The position numbers and the translations under genes are program-made. Below, piece by piece: positions 35,933 to 50,366 of a DNA stretch of 64,000 nucleotides; within the stretch, counting starts at the first letter, position 1; every line of letters starts with the position of its first letter. The notes beneath the pieces were generated by a model. It did no database searches, was not told the origin of the DNA, and worked only from the letters and a program-made list of their open reading frames with translations. This DNA is from Gibbula magus. Its lineage: Eukaryota > Mollusca > Gastropoda > Trochida > Trochidae. The stretch lies in the NCBI GenBank assembly GCA_936450465.1, contig OW388293.1, positions 47,606,040-47,670,039 of the forward strand. Direction: 5' to 3'.

Positions 35933-38568
35933 CTGCGAATAAAATAAATATATAAAACAATTTGTCAATTCTACGAGGGGATATAAAAAAAGTTTCAATT
36001 ATCACAAAGAATCTACTTTTGAATACGGACCAACTGGTCACTGTAGCATAAGTGATCCTTGTCTAGTTCCTGGGTCAATAATAGTCTTATTCGCAACAGC
36101 CAGTTTTACTTCTGTTGACCAAATAGCACAGTACCCCCTATTATGGAGAACATTGAGGCGTGCAGTGTAATTAAGTATTTACATTTGAAGGGCTATACTG
36201 CACGTCAAATTCATGATAAGATGAAATCTGTTTATGACAATGACAGTCCATCCTATGACACTGTTGTGAGATGGAAAAGGAATTTCCAAACAGGCCACAT
36301 GTCGCTCGCAGATGAGCCAAGAAATGGACGCCCCTCACTTACTGATGATATGGATGTCATCAAGAAGGTTGAGACGCTGGTTCAAGAAGATCGCCGCATA
36401 ACACTGCAAATGATAATGCACAAAACAGGTCTGAGTTATGGCAGTGCATTGAACATACTCCATAACCAGTTGCATATGTCCAAAGTGTCAGCACGCTGGG
36501 TTCCTCGCTTACTGACTCCATTGCAAAAACAGAATCGAAGGGACATGTAACGGCAGGCACAAGAGACAAGGCGAAGAGGATTTCTTCAAACGTCTTGTTA
36601 CCATGGATGAATGCTGGGTTTATCAATATGATCCTGAGACAAAAAAGATGAGCAAAGAGTGGAAGCATGCTACGTCACGACCTCCCAAAAAGGCCAAGGA
36701 AAGGTCATGGTGTCTGTTTTTTGGGATTGTCGTGGAGTCATCTTGACAGATTATCTAGCTAAGGGTCAGACCATTACTGGAGCTTATTACTGCAACCTAC
36801 TGAGCAAGTTACAAGATGCCATTAAACAGAAGCGCCGCAGTATGATCACCAAAGGTGTACGCCTGTTAGCTGACAATGGCCCAGCTCACACTTGTCACGC
36901 AGCTGCTGTGGAGGCACGGCTTTGAAATCTTACTGCATCCCCCCTATTCACCCGATCTTGCACCAAGTGACTTCTTCTTGTTCCCCGAGATGAAAAATCA
37001 ACTTCGTGGACGTCGTTTTGAGGACGCCAACGACATCATTCGAGAAGTGGAGGCTTGGTTTTCCATGAAATCAAGGGTCTTCTATTCAGACGGTCTGTGC
37101 AAGGTCAAGACGCGATTGGAAAAATGTGTATATCTGGATGGTGACTATGTAGAGAAGTCTTAAAAACATGAGAACAAAATAAAAAAATAAAAAGGTTTGT
37201 ACATTTGATATGTGTTTGTGATAATTGAAACTTTTTTATATCCCCTCGTACATATGTCACCAACATACTGTTTTTAAAATGTCCTCTACATGGTAATTTT
37301 TTGTTCAAATGTGATAAAATAATCTTAATTTAAGTTGCATTGGTTTCTGCTAAAAATAGAAGCAACTGCAAAATGGGAAGAAAAAGTCAAGCTAACAAAT
37401 CAGTTAATTGAAAGTTTCTGACCTGTGAACACCTTTTGTGTTGCTACTCTGTGACACCTGTATCCCTGGGATCCGTTGGTAAGTTCGACAAGAACACACC
37501 TGAAGGTTTGCCTCGAAGAGACAGGTTTTGGTATGGTAAAAGTTTGATGTCTTGCTTTCGTCAAAACCAGATACTCCATTTTATTGTCTTTCTCGATGAA
37601 TAGGCCAAGGTCTGTGGTACTGGCGAGATGTTCAGTGGGCAGATGAAGCGTGTAAGTATCGGGTAGGTCCAAGCTTCTCCTTGGTGTCAACTCGTCCTGG
37701 AGAATATGATGATTAATAATGAAGTGTTATAAAGTATTTGTAGCATAACCTTTGCAAACATATATGTTAGTGATGGTTTGTATTGATAGGCCGTAACGTG
37801 CCACTGACCGCTGATATTGACCTGTCCTTGTAAATTGAGAACTATAGTTACAAGTCTTTCTTTGATTGTTCGTGCGTGTTTTCTGCTTCTAGTGTATCGG
37901 CGGCTCAAATGTGAACCATTGTTACAAGTCTTTCTTTGGTAATTCGTGCTAGTTCTCTGCTTCTCGTATATCGGCTGCATTCCGATAAACGCTACCTACA
38001 CCGGTGGACCGGTAGATGGAAGGTAAGATTTAAGCAGGAAGTGAACTATTTATTATTCAGTAAGGACATTGTATTTCTTCGGTATAAGAAAGTTGTCACT
38101 ATCTACATGTATAATATTCATTAAGACACCAACCGAATTATCTAGATACACTTATGATATTTAAAGACAAGTGTCAACATACATTTGTTGTTAAATAATT
38201 TCATCTCATAACTCCTGCAGCATTAATTTAACCAAACAAATGTTTAAAATGGTTATAAAAATATTATCTGTTTATAACGACCTTTCAAGATACTCGTGAA
38301 GAGAAACACAATGAAGATGAATCTTACAAACGAAATATGTCAGTTTTAATTATATTTGTCTTTTCAAATTGATTATCCCTTATTTAAATAATTATTTTTC
38401 CTAGTATTCATATTATATCATATTTATTTTTCTTACCGTTGTGTAAAGTGGAAAATCTTGAGTTGAACGATGTGATGTTCGCGAACTGTTCTCGAATCGT
38501 ATTTCCTTCAACCCTGTAAAAAGACAATGTGTTTATAAACTAAAACGTCAATATCGCGTAAATCGTAT

Positions 38569-38654
<86 letters not shown>

Positions 38655-41600
38655 CTTACTCCCTGGTGATACCAATGAACATGTTGGAGTGAAAATGGCT
38701 CTGTGTTTGCACAGTTCCATCTACCCGTTTTGTGTCGTGGTGGACGTGTGGGAGTCGGGAAAAGTTCTTCCCCTAAAATCACTGCCGACTAATGACTACC
38801 AACGTACGACTAACCAATACTCAAAGACGACCAGTGACGACCCGTTCAAGGCTAAACACGACAATAACGTCAGATAACTCATGTGTGATTTGCATGTCAT
38901 GGTCGTGAACGAGTCGTAAACTAGTCGTGAGTGGATCGGGGATGAGACCTTGTCAGAGTCGTGGTGGCGGATTAGTGTCTTTAAAGAGTTGGCAGTTAGT
39001 CTTGAACGGATCAGGAGTTCCTCCTCACTATGTCGTAAGTAAGTCGTAAGTAACGTAACGAAGAAATATCAAATTTGACAATTTCACCCTAAATGTTCCC
39101 CGACTCATGCAGACAAAGTCGTAGCCGAAAAATTGGGAAGAGTCGTATCTCAGTGAAATGGGGATATAAATCCCATTTATACATGACGTCCCATAAATGG
39201 GACGCTAATTCAATGAGCTGGTTCTCTGTTGATATATTAGATAAATATTTGCTGTAAGCTGTTTTTTAAAGGGAAGATGTTGTATTTATATGTCAACCAA
39301 GTTAAATAGTTGTAGATTTAAATATGGTTAAATCTGACAACCTGAAACAGAGGATATACTAATTTAGCAAATTGCCAAAGTTTGAGGTACTACTGAATAA
39401 TTGAACTTTCCAGTTGAACTCAATTGATTTGTTTTTAAGGTTTTTCAATGTTAAATAGTTTAAGTAATAATAAGAGTTTCTGTAAACTATATTTTTGTCC
39501 ATGCTCAAAGTTTTGTCAAATTAGCGTCCCACATATGGGACGACATGCACAAGAGGGTACAGGTTTTTTGGTGATTCACAGAAATTATTTTTGTGGCGAA
39601 ATATAATTTCTTGTCTTAATATATATTTATTGGAAAGGATGAGTGGAAGGGTAATAAAAAAAATTAAAAATTTATAAGTGACTGACTAACCCTCTGCTGA
39701 CATAATCTATATTGACATATCGGATTGTTCTGGTGCCACAGATTAGTTTGAAGATGAGGACGGTTTTAAGGAGGAAATGAGTAAATCAGAGCATAACATG
39801 TGCTAACAGTATCTCATGAAGAAACAAAAGTGGTGGTCAATATTCCTTTTCCCGCTCTCTGCAGAAATTTTAAATGTTTGAATACGATATATATACTACG
39901 TTTTTTCACGCAAAAATCGATTGATTGCTCTGCTGTAGAACACCTGTAATCTGAAATTCAGAAATGGTTTGCATTTCAGAAAGAGGAAGACCCCAATATG
40001 TTGTTCAAACAAAATTTATTATCTGTCAAACAATTTGTTTTTTTCATGTGCATATAAAAAAACCTGTACCCTCTTGTGCATGACGTCCCATATATGGGAC
40101 GCTAATTCTATCATCAAAATAACACGAAAACAATTATTTGAGGTAAAAATAACCATTGATTCACTTCATTGCAAGTTATGAACTATAAATAATCACAATA
40201 TAATGAAAATCTGAGAGGTTATGCATAAATGGGATAAGTTAATAATCTTGTTTTTAATCAACCAAAGCTTTGTATTATAAATACCTCACCAATACAAACA
40301 TAAACACGAATGTACACAATTACCAGACACAATTAAGATAATGAAAAATAAACATAGTAATGAAATGATATGCACATTAACAAAATTGAAATGATAACCT
40401 TTTCAGTTGTGTTTTATTATATTAGAATATGTTATGGTGTATTCATCACAAACACAAAGTTATCGGTTTCGTTTTTGCCACAATATGATGCCTCAAAGCC
40501 ATTATTTCCCATAAGCCTTCGGCTTCACATATTCATTTAGCATACTGCTTATCTACCCGTAGACCAGCGCTATTTATAGAACACTTGTAAAAACATATGA
40601 CCCCTGATCATGTGACCCGCCGCCAAGTCATGTGATGACCAATGCCGTCTCATATTTGCTTCAGCGCCCGACCTGTACGAATCTCCGTAGTTTGTACACT
40701 ACTGATATTCAGGTGAGTTGACCAGCTTTGTGGTTGTATTGGCTACTGACACGTTAGTGTTAGTATTTAATTATATTTGTTGCTTGGACGTTGTCCCTGC
40801 GAACGGTTGTCACGTAATTTAATTGCATTTCTGCCAATACTTAGTTCGTGTGGCTCACGTGTTACTGTTAGTCAGTCGCCATTTTGGTTTGTGTTTCCAG
40901 ACATGGCATGTCGTGAAGACGACACACTTTCCCTTGAGGGGGAGTCTGGTGAAGAATTTAACGAGGACGTAAGCTTTGTTGGCCTTGACTCTCAAGCCGC
41001 TAGGGTTTCCACTAGGCAAGAGTTTAAAACTAATGTTGATAAGGTACATGTTCCGGTCGACGACTGTAAGGGCAAGAAGGGCAAAACATGCAAACAAAGT
41101 AAGAAAAGAAAGACTACCTGTAAGACAGTTGCAGTTGCAAGCACCTCTGAGGCTAGCGGTAGGAATAGTTCCCTCCTTGACCTGTCTACTGATGATTTAG
41201 CCCTGTTGAGACAGAAATTTGGTATGGCACCCGGAGATAATTCAGCGCAAGGCGGCGATGATGGTAATGCGCAATTTGGCGAATTTGTAGACCATACTGA
41301 CGATGATCAGATGTTGCCAGATGAAGGTTTCCTTGATTCCCAGCCCTGCCCCGCACAGCCTAACCCCCCTACAGTGGGTATCGATAGAGATTGGAGTGAG
41401 TGTTCTCTCTTTAATGACAATGCCATTAATGATGGGCTAGACAGCGAGTGGCAGTTGCCAGCATTGAGAGCCCCTAAGAGGGGTGATGCGATTAGTCAGT
41501 CCCTAGCAGGACTTGTTGAGGTGTCCTGTACTGCGCAGTGTGCGGTTGATGCGATAGTTGACAAGTACCCTATCCCCAAGAATGCAGAGAAAATTGCTGC

Positions 41601-44600
41601 TCCCTTGGTCAATGCTGAGGTTTATTCAGAAATTGGCAAGCGTGCACAGTCGATGGATCAGGGCCTTAAGCAGATTCAGAATCTACTTGCAACTAGTATG
41701 GTACCCATCCTTAAGTTGACCGGTTTGCTGAAGGGCAATTTTAGTTCAGAGCTAAAGCAATGCATTCAGGACTCATTAACTCTGTTGGGACAGGCTCAGT
41801 TCCTGATGAGTGTCAGAAGGCGATATGCTCTACGCCCCCATTTGAAAAGGCAATATGCGGCCTTATGTAACACCAAGACCCTATCACTACACTCCTATTT
41901 GGTGATAAGATTGATAAAGAAATCAAGAGCTGCGAATCTGGTTCTAAACTTGGACAACATGGGTTTACCACAGGTTTCAGGCACGCCAGGGGACGTGGCC
42001 ATGGGCCCTCATCACAGCAGTCCGGGCAGTCTTTCAGGGGACGAGGCTTCGGATATAGAAGAAGGCCGGCACCATACTATGGACGGGGTCAGTACAGAGG
42101 CCAGGGTCGTCCCGCAGCAACCCAGTCTCGAGCTCCCCCAAACGAGGGACAGCGGACTTAGCCAGCAGATCAAGTCAGAAGCAGGTGAGTTCTGTAGCTG
42201 GTACCAAAAGTCATTTCTCTCAGTGGAGTAAATTTACTTCTGATGCCTGGGTGTTGAGCTCTGTTCAGGGTTATGCAATTGAATTTGATAGCTGGCCATA
42301 TCAAACTAAAGTTCCTAATCAGGTCTCTTTCTCTTCAGAAAAGCATACAATTGTTACAAAGGAAATAGATGAACTTTTGAGGAAGGGAGCTGTCGTTCCA
42401 ACAGTAAATGAGCCTGATCAATATATTTCTAACATCTTTCTCGTTCCAAAAACCAAATGGCTCATTTCGACCTTTTATTAATCTTAGGTATCTAAATGAG
42501 TTTGTTACTTATGAGCATTTTAAACAGGAAAGTTTTTCATCGGTTTTGGATTTGATACAGGAAGGTGATATCTTTACATCCTTGGATATGAAGGATGCTT
42601 ACTTTATTATCCCTATACACGTGTATTATCAGAAGTACTTGAAGTTTTCATGGGATGGTCAATTGCACAAATTTGTAGTACTCCCATTTGGCTTGAGCTC
42701 AGCACAAAGATTTTAAAACCAGTTTTCGCATTATTTCGCCAGCAGTCGATTCGTTCTGCATATTATCTTGATGATGCATTGGTAGCTAACCAGAACAAAG
42801 AGGTTTGTAGAAACTAATTTCAGGTTGTTGTTAAAAATTTAGCAAAATTGGGGTTTCAGGTTAATTTGGAGAAGTCTCAGTCAGTTCCTATGCAAAGAAT
42901 TCGTTTTCTTGGCTTTATTGTTGATTCCAACCTATTTAAGGTTTTTCTCCCAGAGGACAAGGTTGACAAAATTAACAAGTGTTTGCCACTAACATGGCAA
43001 TGTCCCCCGCCGGTGACATTGAGTTAGTAAGACACATCATTGGAGCTACTTGGGTTCATGATATATCGTGTTAATAAGAGTTCTAAAAGTGGTCAAAGTG
43101 TTGTGGTGACCTTGAAAATAAGGTCAAGGTCACCAAATCGACTGGCATCTGCGTCATCCTCCTATGTAGACTGACACCAAATTTGAAAACATTTGGTCCA
43201 ACCGGTCATAATAAATGGTGATAACAAGAGTTCGAAAAGTGGTCAAAGTGTTGTAGTGACTTTGAAAATAAGGTCAAGGTCACCAAAATCATCTGGTGTC
43301 TGCATCATCCCCCAGTGTAGACTGACACCAAATTTGAAGACTTTGAGTCCAACTGGTAAAGATATATATCGCGTTAACAAGAGTTAGAAAAGTGCTCAGT
43401 GTTGTGGTGACCTTGAAAATAAGGTCAAGGTCACCAAAATAAACTGGTGTCTGTGTCTTTCCCCAATGTAGGCTGACAACTAATTTGAAGACTTGCAATA
43501 CAATGTTTCATGAGATATCGCCTTTACAAGAGTTCAAAGAGTGGTCAAAGTGTCGTGGTGACCTTGAAAATAAGGCCAAGGTCACCAAAAGTGACTGGTG
43601 TCTGCATCTTCCCACAATGTAGGCAGAAACCAAATTTGAAGACTTTGGATGCAACGCTTCATGAGATATCGCGTAAACAAGAGTTCAAAAAGTGGTCAAA
43701 GTGTCGTGGTGACCTTGAAAATAAGTCCAAGGTCACCAAAAGAGACTGGGGTCTGCGTCTTACCACAATGTAGGCAGAAACCAAATTTGAAGACTTTGGA
43801 TGCAACGCTTCATGAGATATCGCGTAAACAAGAGTTCAAAAAGTGGTCAAAGTGTCGTGGTGACCTTGAAAATAAGACCATCTGCCAAAGCTGAATTATG
43901 TTGGTGGTTTTGTAATGTAGGGAAGGAGAATGTTAAGCCTATTAGACGGGAACCTGTGAGTTCTACCATCCAGACAGATGCCTCTACTCTCGACTGGGGT
44001 GCTTATAATGTCTCAAGTGGTCAGCACTCTAGCGGTAGATGGTTAGAAAATGAAACAGGTCACATTAACTATCTTGAACTCCTGGCTATTGGTAAGGCTC
44101 TAAGAGCATTTTACAATACCACCTCAAATACTCATGTTTTAGTACAATCAGACAATAATACAGCCTGTTCTTATGTTAATAGCTTTGGCGGCATGACCTC
44201 ACAGAGAATTGATGAGTTGGCTAAAGATATTTGGGCTTGGTGTTTTGATAGACAGATTTTCATCACAGCACAATATTTGCCAGGCAGTCTGAATGTGGAA
44301 GCAGACTTCCTGTCAAGGAACTTTTCAGATTCTACTGAATGGAAACTTAAATCAGAAATATTTACCAGGATAGCTTGCATGTCTTTCCAGCCTGATATTG
44401 ACTTGTTCGCTTCCTCGTTGAATTTCCAGGTACCCAGATTTGTTTCCTGGTTTCCTCAACCGGGTTGTTATGGTGCCGATGCTCTCTCCTTGTCTTGGGC
44501 ATCCTTTCACCCATACATTTTCCCCCCTTTTTGTTTATTAAACAGAGTGCTTAACAAAATTCTCCAAGATAAGGTTGAAACAGCTCTGCTTATAATTCCC

Positions 44601-47600
44601 TATTGGCCATCACAAATGTGGATTCCGCAGTTACTAGAATGTTTGATTTCTCTTCCCATCAGGCTACCCCGGCACAGGAACCTCCTCACCTTGCCTCACA
44701 GCGGATTGGAACATCCCATGGGAAGGTCACTGACTTTGGTCGCGACAACTGTATCAGGAAGTCACTCCAGGACCATGGCCTTTCATCAGGAATTATCAAG
44801 GTCATCACAAGTTCATGGCGACCCGGCACACGGAAACAGTATGACCTGGCATGGCGGAAGTTCTGTATTTTGTGTGGGGAGAGGGGTTCCAGTCCCTTTC
44901 ACTCGACTGAGGTAGTGCTGCTAGGTTACCTACATGATCTCTTCACACAAGGAAAGCTTTATAGTGTTATTAACACGCACAAGTGTGTGATTTTGCAAAC
45001 CCTGAAGCTTTTAGGGAATAACTGGTGTGACCAATTGATTTATGTACCAAGATTCATGAGAGGTCTTTTGAATCTTATTCCTAGTAGACCAAGATATAAG
45101 TTTACTTGGGACGTTTCGGTTGTGATTAATTTCTTGAAGAACTTTGATGATATGGTTAATTTGTCATTGAGACTTTTGACGTATAAGGTGGTGGCACTAA
45201 TTGCCCTCACAACAGCACCACGTGCTCAGACCTTAGTTAACATGTGTCTTTATAACATGAAAGTATGTGAATCCAAAGTAGTGTTTTCGTTTGATACCTT
45301 GCTGAAAACTTCACAGCAAGGTAAGGCCTAAGTGCTACCTTTTTCTCCAAGGTGACGGATTGTGTCCCATGCATTTCCTACTACACTATATTGAGAGAAC
45401 CAGGAGTGTTCGGAAGTCAGATAACCTTTTGATATCCTACAAGACATTTGATTCTGTTTCTACGTCTACAGTAGCTAGATGGCTGAAGGAAGTGTTACGT
45501 TTAAGTGGAGTGAACAGCTGCTTCTGCTGCCATGACAGCGGGGAGTTCTCTAGCGGACATTCTTAAAACAGCTGACTGGTCGTCCAGCAAGAACTTTTAC
45601 AGATTTTATTTTAGAGAGGTCAAAGCAGTGACCTTTCCACAAGCAGTGCTATGTCGTGACCAAGAGTGACTTGTCGACCGAGAGTGAATTGTCAACCGAG
45701 AGTGAATTGTCCTCTGTCTCAGTACATTTAGATTATAAAGATAGTTGACTTCTAACACATTGATTAAGCATGATCAAATAGACGCTGTTTAATAACCGGT
45801 AACAAACTAGAAGAAAGTTCCTGTGCATACCACACGTTTCAAAACCCGATACTAGACAGCATCCATTTAACCTGATATGCCCAATTATGCACGTTACACT
45901 TTCCGACATTTTCTTAGACATATTCATAACAACCTCGCAAAATGCAATTATCTATTATTATCAACCTACTAGCCATATAACATGATACTTGAAACGACCT
46001 TTCTAAACCGTATCACCCGGTACGAGAGACTTACAACATTGTAAGTCCCTCCAGGAGGGTTTACACAAACAGTTGTAAACCCTGTTAGAAGAAATTATAA
46101 TGATTGTAAACCCTGACATATTTTTTAAGATGATGGTTCGAAATTAAAGATCTGAAGAAACTAACTTAGACTAATTTTCTTAAATTTACGACAGAATGAA
46201 CAGCAAATGTTTTGCAGAAGTGCGTCTCGAACCCGTATCCACTATCACCTGCAGTAGCTAACGCCTTATCCACTATCACCTGAAGTAACTGAGCTAACGC
46301 CTTAGTCTTCTGCTGCAAAGGGACAGCTGAGATTTCACGGTACAAAAGCAACTCGTATAGCGCGGCTGTTAACAGGCTGATATCAGCCGGGGATCCTCGA
46401 TATAACGCCAGGGATCCTCAATATAACGCGATAACAATTAAAAAAGCCTGTTGAAAATATGGAGAAACCATTCAACCTCGGATATGGTAAGGTTGTAGAC
46501 CCTGATAGTCAGGAGAAACCCTCAGATGCTTTCCTTCCTATCAGGGTCCACAACCTTACAATATCCTCGGTATCATGTTTTCTCCTTACTCCAATATTTA
46601 ATGATATTGAACATTCTTATATATTTTAATGGTATACGACCAAGCTCAGAATAAACCATAGCATTGCAAATACTTGTCTTTAGCCCAAGCAAAGTTTTAC
46701 AGTAATCAAGATGTACCCGCTCACAGTTGTCTCCCTTATGGTAACCTCACACAGACGAAGCATAACTAACCACACTACCAGTATGACTAACAAATAATGA
46801 CAATAAATTTTCAGGATTTAAATCAAGGGATCTGGATTTAAAATACACACTAAACGCCGCCTTTCGTCCCTGATCAGACAATTGTTTTTCAGCAACATTA
46901 AATTTATTATTATAATTAAAGACTATACCTAGGTAAGTGAAACGATCCACAACATCAACTGATACTCCATTATAAAACCAGCTTTCAGACCGCCTTTTAC
47001 GACCACCTTTTTTAAAGACAACAATTTTTTTTTTCTTGATGTTTACTTCAAAACTCCACTTTTCCGAATATGTAGAAAGGGAATCTAATAGTCCTTGTAA
47101 ATCCTCAACTGTCTCGGAGAATAACACAAGATCATCAGCATACATGAGTAAAACCAAGCTCAGAGATTTACATTCTAAAGGGACACAGCCATCCTGGAGA
47201 AAATTCATTTCGAAATCATTGAGATACAGAGAAAATAATAGTGGGGACAGAACCTCACCCTGCATTAAGCCAAGACTATTCCTGAAGAAATTACTCCTAT
47301 AACCATTTATTCGTATGCAAGTTCTAACATTTAAATACTTTGAATAAATAACTGACAATAATTTACCTCTCACGCCCAAATGAGATAATTTATACAATTA
47401 CTTATATCTATCAATAGAGTCGAAAGCTCTTTTGAAATCTATAAATGCGCAATACATCTTTTTATTGGAAGCAAGATTTTTATCAATTAAAGAATGGAGT
47501 GAAAATATAGCATCTACTGTACTAACATTTGGCTGGAACCAAAACTGTGCATCTGTAATGACGTCGTTCAATGAGGCCTATGATATGAGTCTCTGGTTGA

Positions 47601-50335
47601 TGATAGAGACGAGGGGCTAAGAGAAAACGTCATTCCATGAACAATGGTGCTTTTGTCTAGGTGAGCAAATATCACCAGATCTTTACCTTTGAGGCTTTTG
47701 TCCGGACACCTAATTGCAATGTACATACCCTAGTTCTCATCATTGATTACATTCTGCATTCGATTACCCATTTGTGTTTCACTGTTACAAGAGTGTTTGT
47801 CTTCGCCATATTGACTTATTTGATTGACTCTTAATAAAATCGTAAAGCTCACAGTTTACCACTAAAATCTCCTCTGTATTTTCCATTGACTATTTTGTCT
47901 GTTGCCATGCGATGAGCAAACACCGGAAAGAAAACAGAAATTACGTAATGGTGATAATGACCAAATATAACAGCAGTATGACACGTATTGCATTTGTGAT
48001 ATTATTCTTGCAACAAGTAAAAATTGGAATTCGTTCATGTACTCATGTACTCATGCCAAGATTAGGCTACACCATGATGCATCGGCGTTTGACTAGAAAT
48101 ACTTGTCGCTCAACTGCACTGTTACACGACCCGACGTGATATGTGCAAATGTCCTCACTCTACTACGTACTGCTACGTTCTGAAGTGATATATAATAAAT
48201 CGGATGATCGTGTAAAATATGAAACGTGTGTAATACTTTGCCACTATCATAAATATGACCCACGACCACTGAGATCTATTGCGATCATCACGATTTTAAG
48301 GTGAATTACAACGTTCAAAATACATTTAAAGGATAGATGAAATGCATTTTTCTCAAGAATGACAGATGATTACCTCTACGTATATTGTACATCGGAATCA
48401 ATTGAGCATAAAATCGAGACAATATACACTTGCAATTGATAATTAAGACGATTTTAACACTATCGCAATTTGTTCGGCGAAACCTTTTGAAAATGCTCCA
48501 CATACGTCACAGAAGTCATCCCTTCACGGGTCACACCCCCGCAGACTTTCATTCTGGTCGCCGGGGCTAAATCAGGCGGTTTTTTAAAAAGCCGTATATA
48601 AGTAATTTATGGACCGATTTCAGAAATTTAAAATCGAGCAATTGTCAAATTGACATCCAATTTTAATGAATCCGATTTGGACCATATGTCATTTCATCCA
48701 TCCTTTAAATCCCGGCCGTTACGACCTTGTCGTCTAATGTAAACCCAGCAAAACAATTTGGTCACCGTTTAACGCCACATGACTTGGGATAATAGATGTG
48801 GAAGAAAGAAAGTTCATTTAGCATACATGTAGTTATTGTTCCCAATTCTGCGTTGAACGCTAAAACAACGGAAGCCTGGGAAACGTGAGTGTGTAGCGTG
48901 TGTTAATAGGATACCTTGACAAGAAAACAGTATCTGGTTGCATTCGGTATACTAGTACACTGTAGATATCAAAGAATGTACAGATTTAGTATCGTGGATC
49001 ATTAGCATATTGTCCAATCGAATGGTACGATACAAATTTAAGACTAGGACTGACATACAAGGGAATAGAACCTTAAAACGGAATATGATTAAACTATATC
49101 TGTATCAACTTACTGTTGCACTTTAAAACATAGGGGGACAGAAAACCAATCGGGCTGTTATTGAGCTTTAAAGGGGCAGTAGCACGTTTTTTGCAAAACA
49201 TGTTTTTCATATTTTCCATTTATAATGATAGTTTATGTCATTTATATTTACTTTAGAGGGTAAAACATCTTATTACACAAACCAATTATCAGCAGTGGTA
49301 ATAACGATGTTGCGTATAAAGCAAAAATTGCATTGCGGCCATTTCATTGAGAACACATGTTATTATTTCTTATCAGGAAAACGAAACCCAGGGTGTTATG
49401 GAACCATGTACACTCATTTTTTAACTTGATTTTCTGAAGAGAGAAGGATGTTTTACTATCAGTGACAATATTTTAAATATAATTCCATCAACTTATTTAA
49501 GCGAAAAAACATGCTACTGCCCGTTTAACACCAGACGCTGAAGAATTAATAATTATCTACTACTTAATACCTACCAGTTAAAGGGGGTGAAAAACTGTAG
49601 CGACGTTCTAGTGATCCAATATTCATAACCTGAAAATATTCACCCTTCTGCCTGATGTCATGCATAGGCTTCAGCCCGTAGACAAACAGGCCGATCTCCT
49701 TCTTGTTGTCGATGCATACTTCAGTGACCCATTCTTTGGATACAAATTCGTATTGGTTTACCATCCAAAATCGTTCAAATCGGGCCTTGGAGGATTCATA
49801 TTTGAACAGCACCACTCCAATGCATGTCACTTCCTCCTGCAGATCTATTAGCTTGATGTGGAGGTGATTTTCCTCTTTTCCACCGAAGAACAGACTGAAG
49901 TGCTGTAATTAATTTATAAAGATATTCATTAAGTGAACACTGCGGAGATGGAGAAATCTTGAATTTGAGGTCACGGGTCATAAAATCTACAATTTAGAAT
50001 CCCCATTAGCCAAGGAGTCTACACACAACTTTTCAGCTATCTACAACTTTTGGAACTGGAGAAGAAGATGAAAATAGGTTTTTGGGGTTGTGACCCCAGT
50101 GACCAAATTTGTGGTCACGGGGTCATGAAATCTACAATTTAGAATCCCCATTAGCCAAGGAGCCTGCACACAACTTTTCAGCTCTCTACACTTTTTGGAA
50201 CTGGAGAAGAAGATGAAAATAGGTTTTTGGGGTTGTGACCCCTGTGACCCCATTTGAGGTCATGGGGTCATGAAATCTACAATTTAGAATCCCCATTAGC
50301 CAAGGAGTCTGTACAAAAAATTTCAGCTCCCTAGA

Positions 50336-50366
<31 letters not shown>

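Larger units (their letters stand above)
40700..45720 (+). mobile_element. Second DIRS-type retrotransposon, decayed
   Basis: Gag-like ORF, RT, RNase H and tyrosine recombinase remnants in the DIRS order. It lies in the 11-kb intron 2 of the minus-strand gene, antisense to it. Termini were not located: no inverted or split direct repeats were found, so the limits are approximate. Sequence is clearly different from the 12-18 kb element, so it is a separate lineage. An array at 43,063-43,885 splits the pol region. Confidence 0.8.

Noticed and set aside
35933..36041. N-terminal extension of the 261-codon minus-strand ORF
   Set aside because: It crosses a TTCGCAG acceptor and runs into the mariner terminal repeat; the exon starts at 35,932.
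38540..38782. 80-codon ORF rich in Tyr-Ile
   Set aside because: Translation of an AT microsatellite.
41880..42231. C-terminal part of the 484-codon ORF in DIRS-2
   Set aside because: The expected Arg-Gly-rich gag tail is in another frame, so this extension follows a frameshift and is accidental.
43063..43885. CRISPR-like regular repeats
   Set aside because: Units are 151 bp with no short repeat-spacer pattern, and the genome is eukaryotic; this is a minisatellite.
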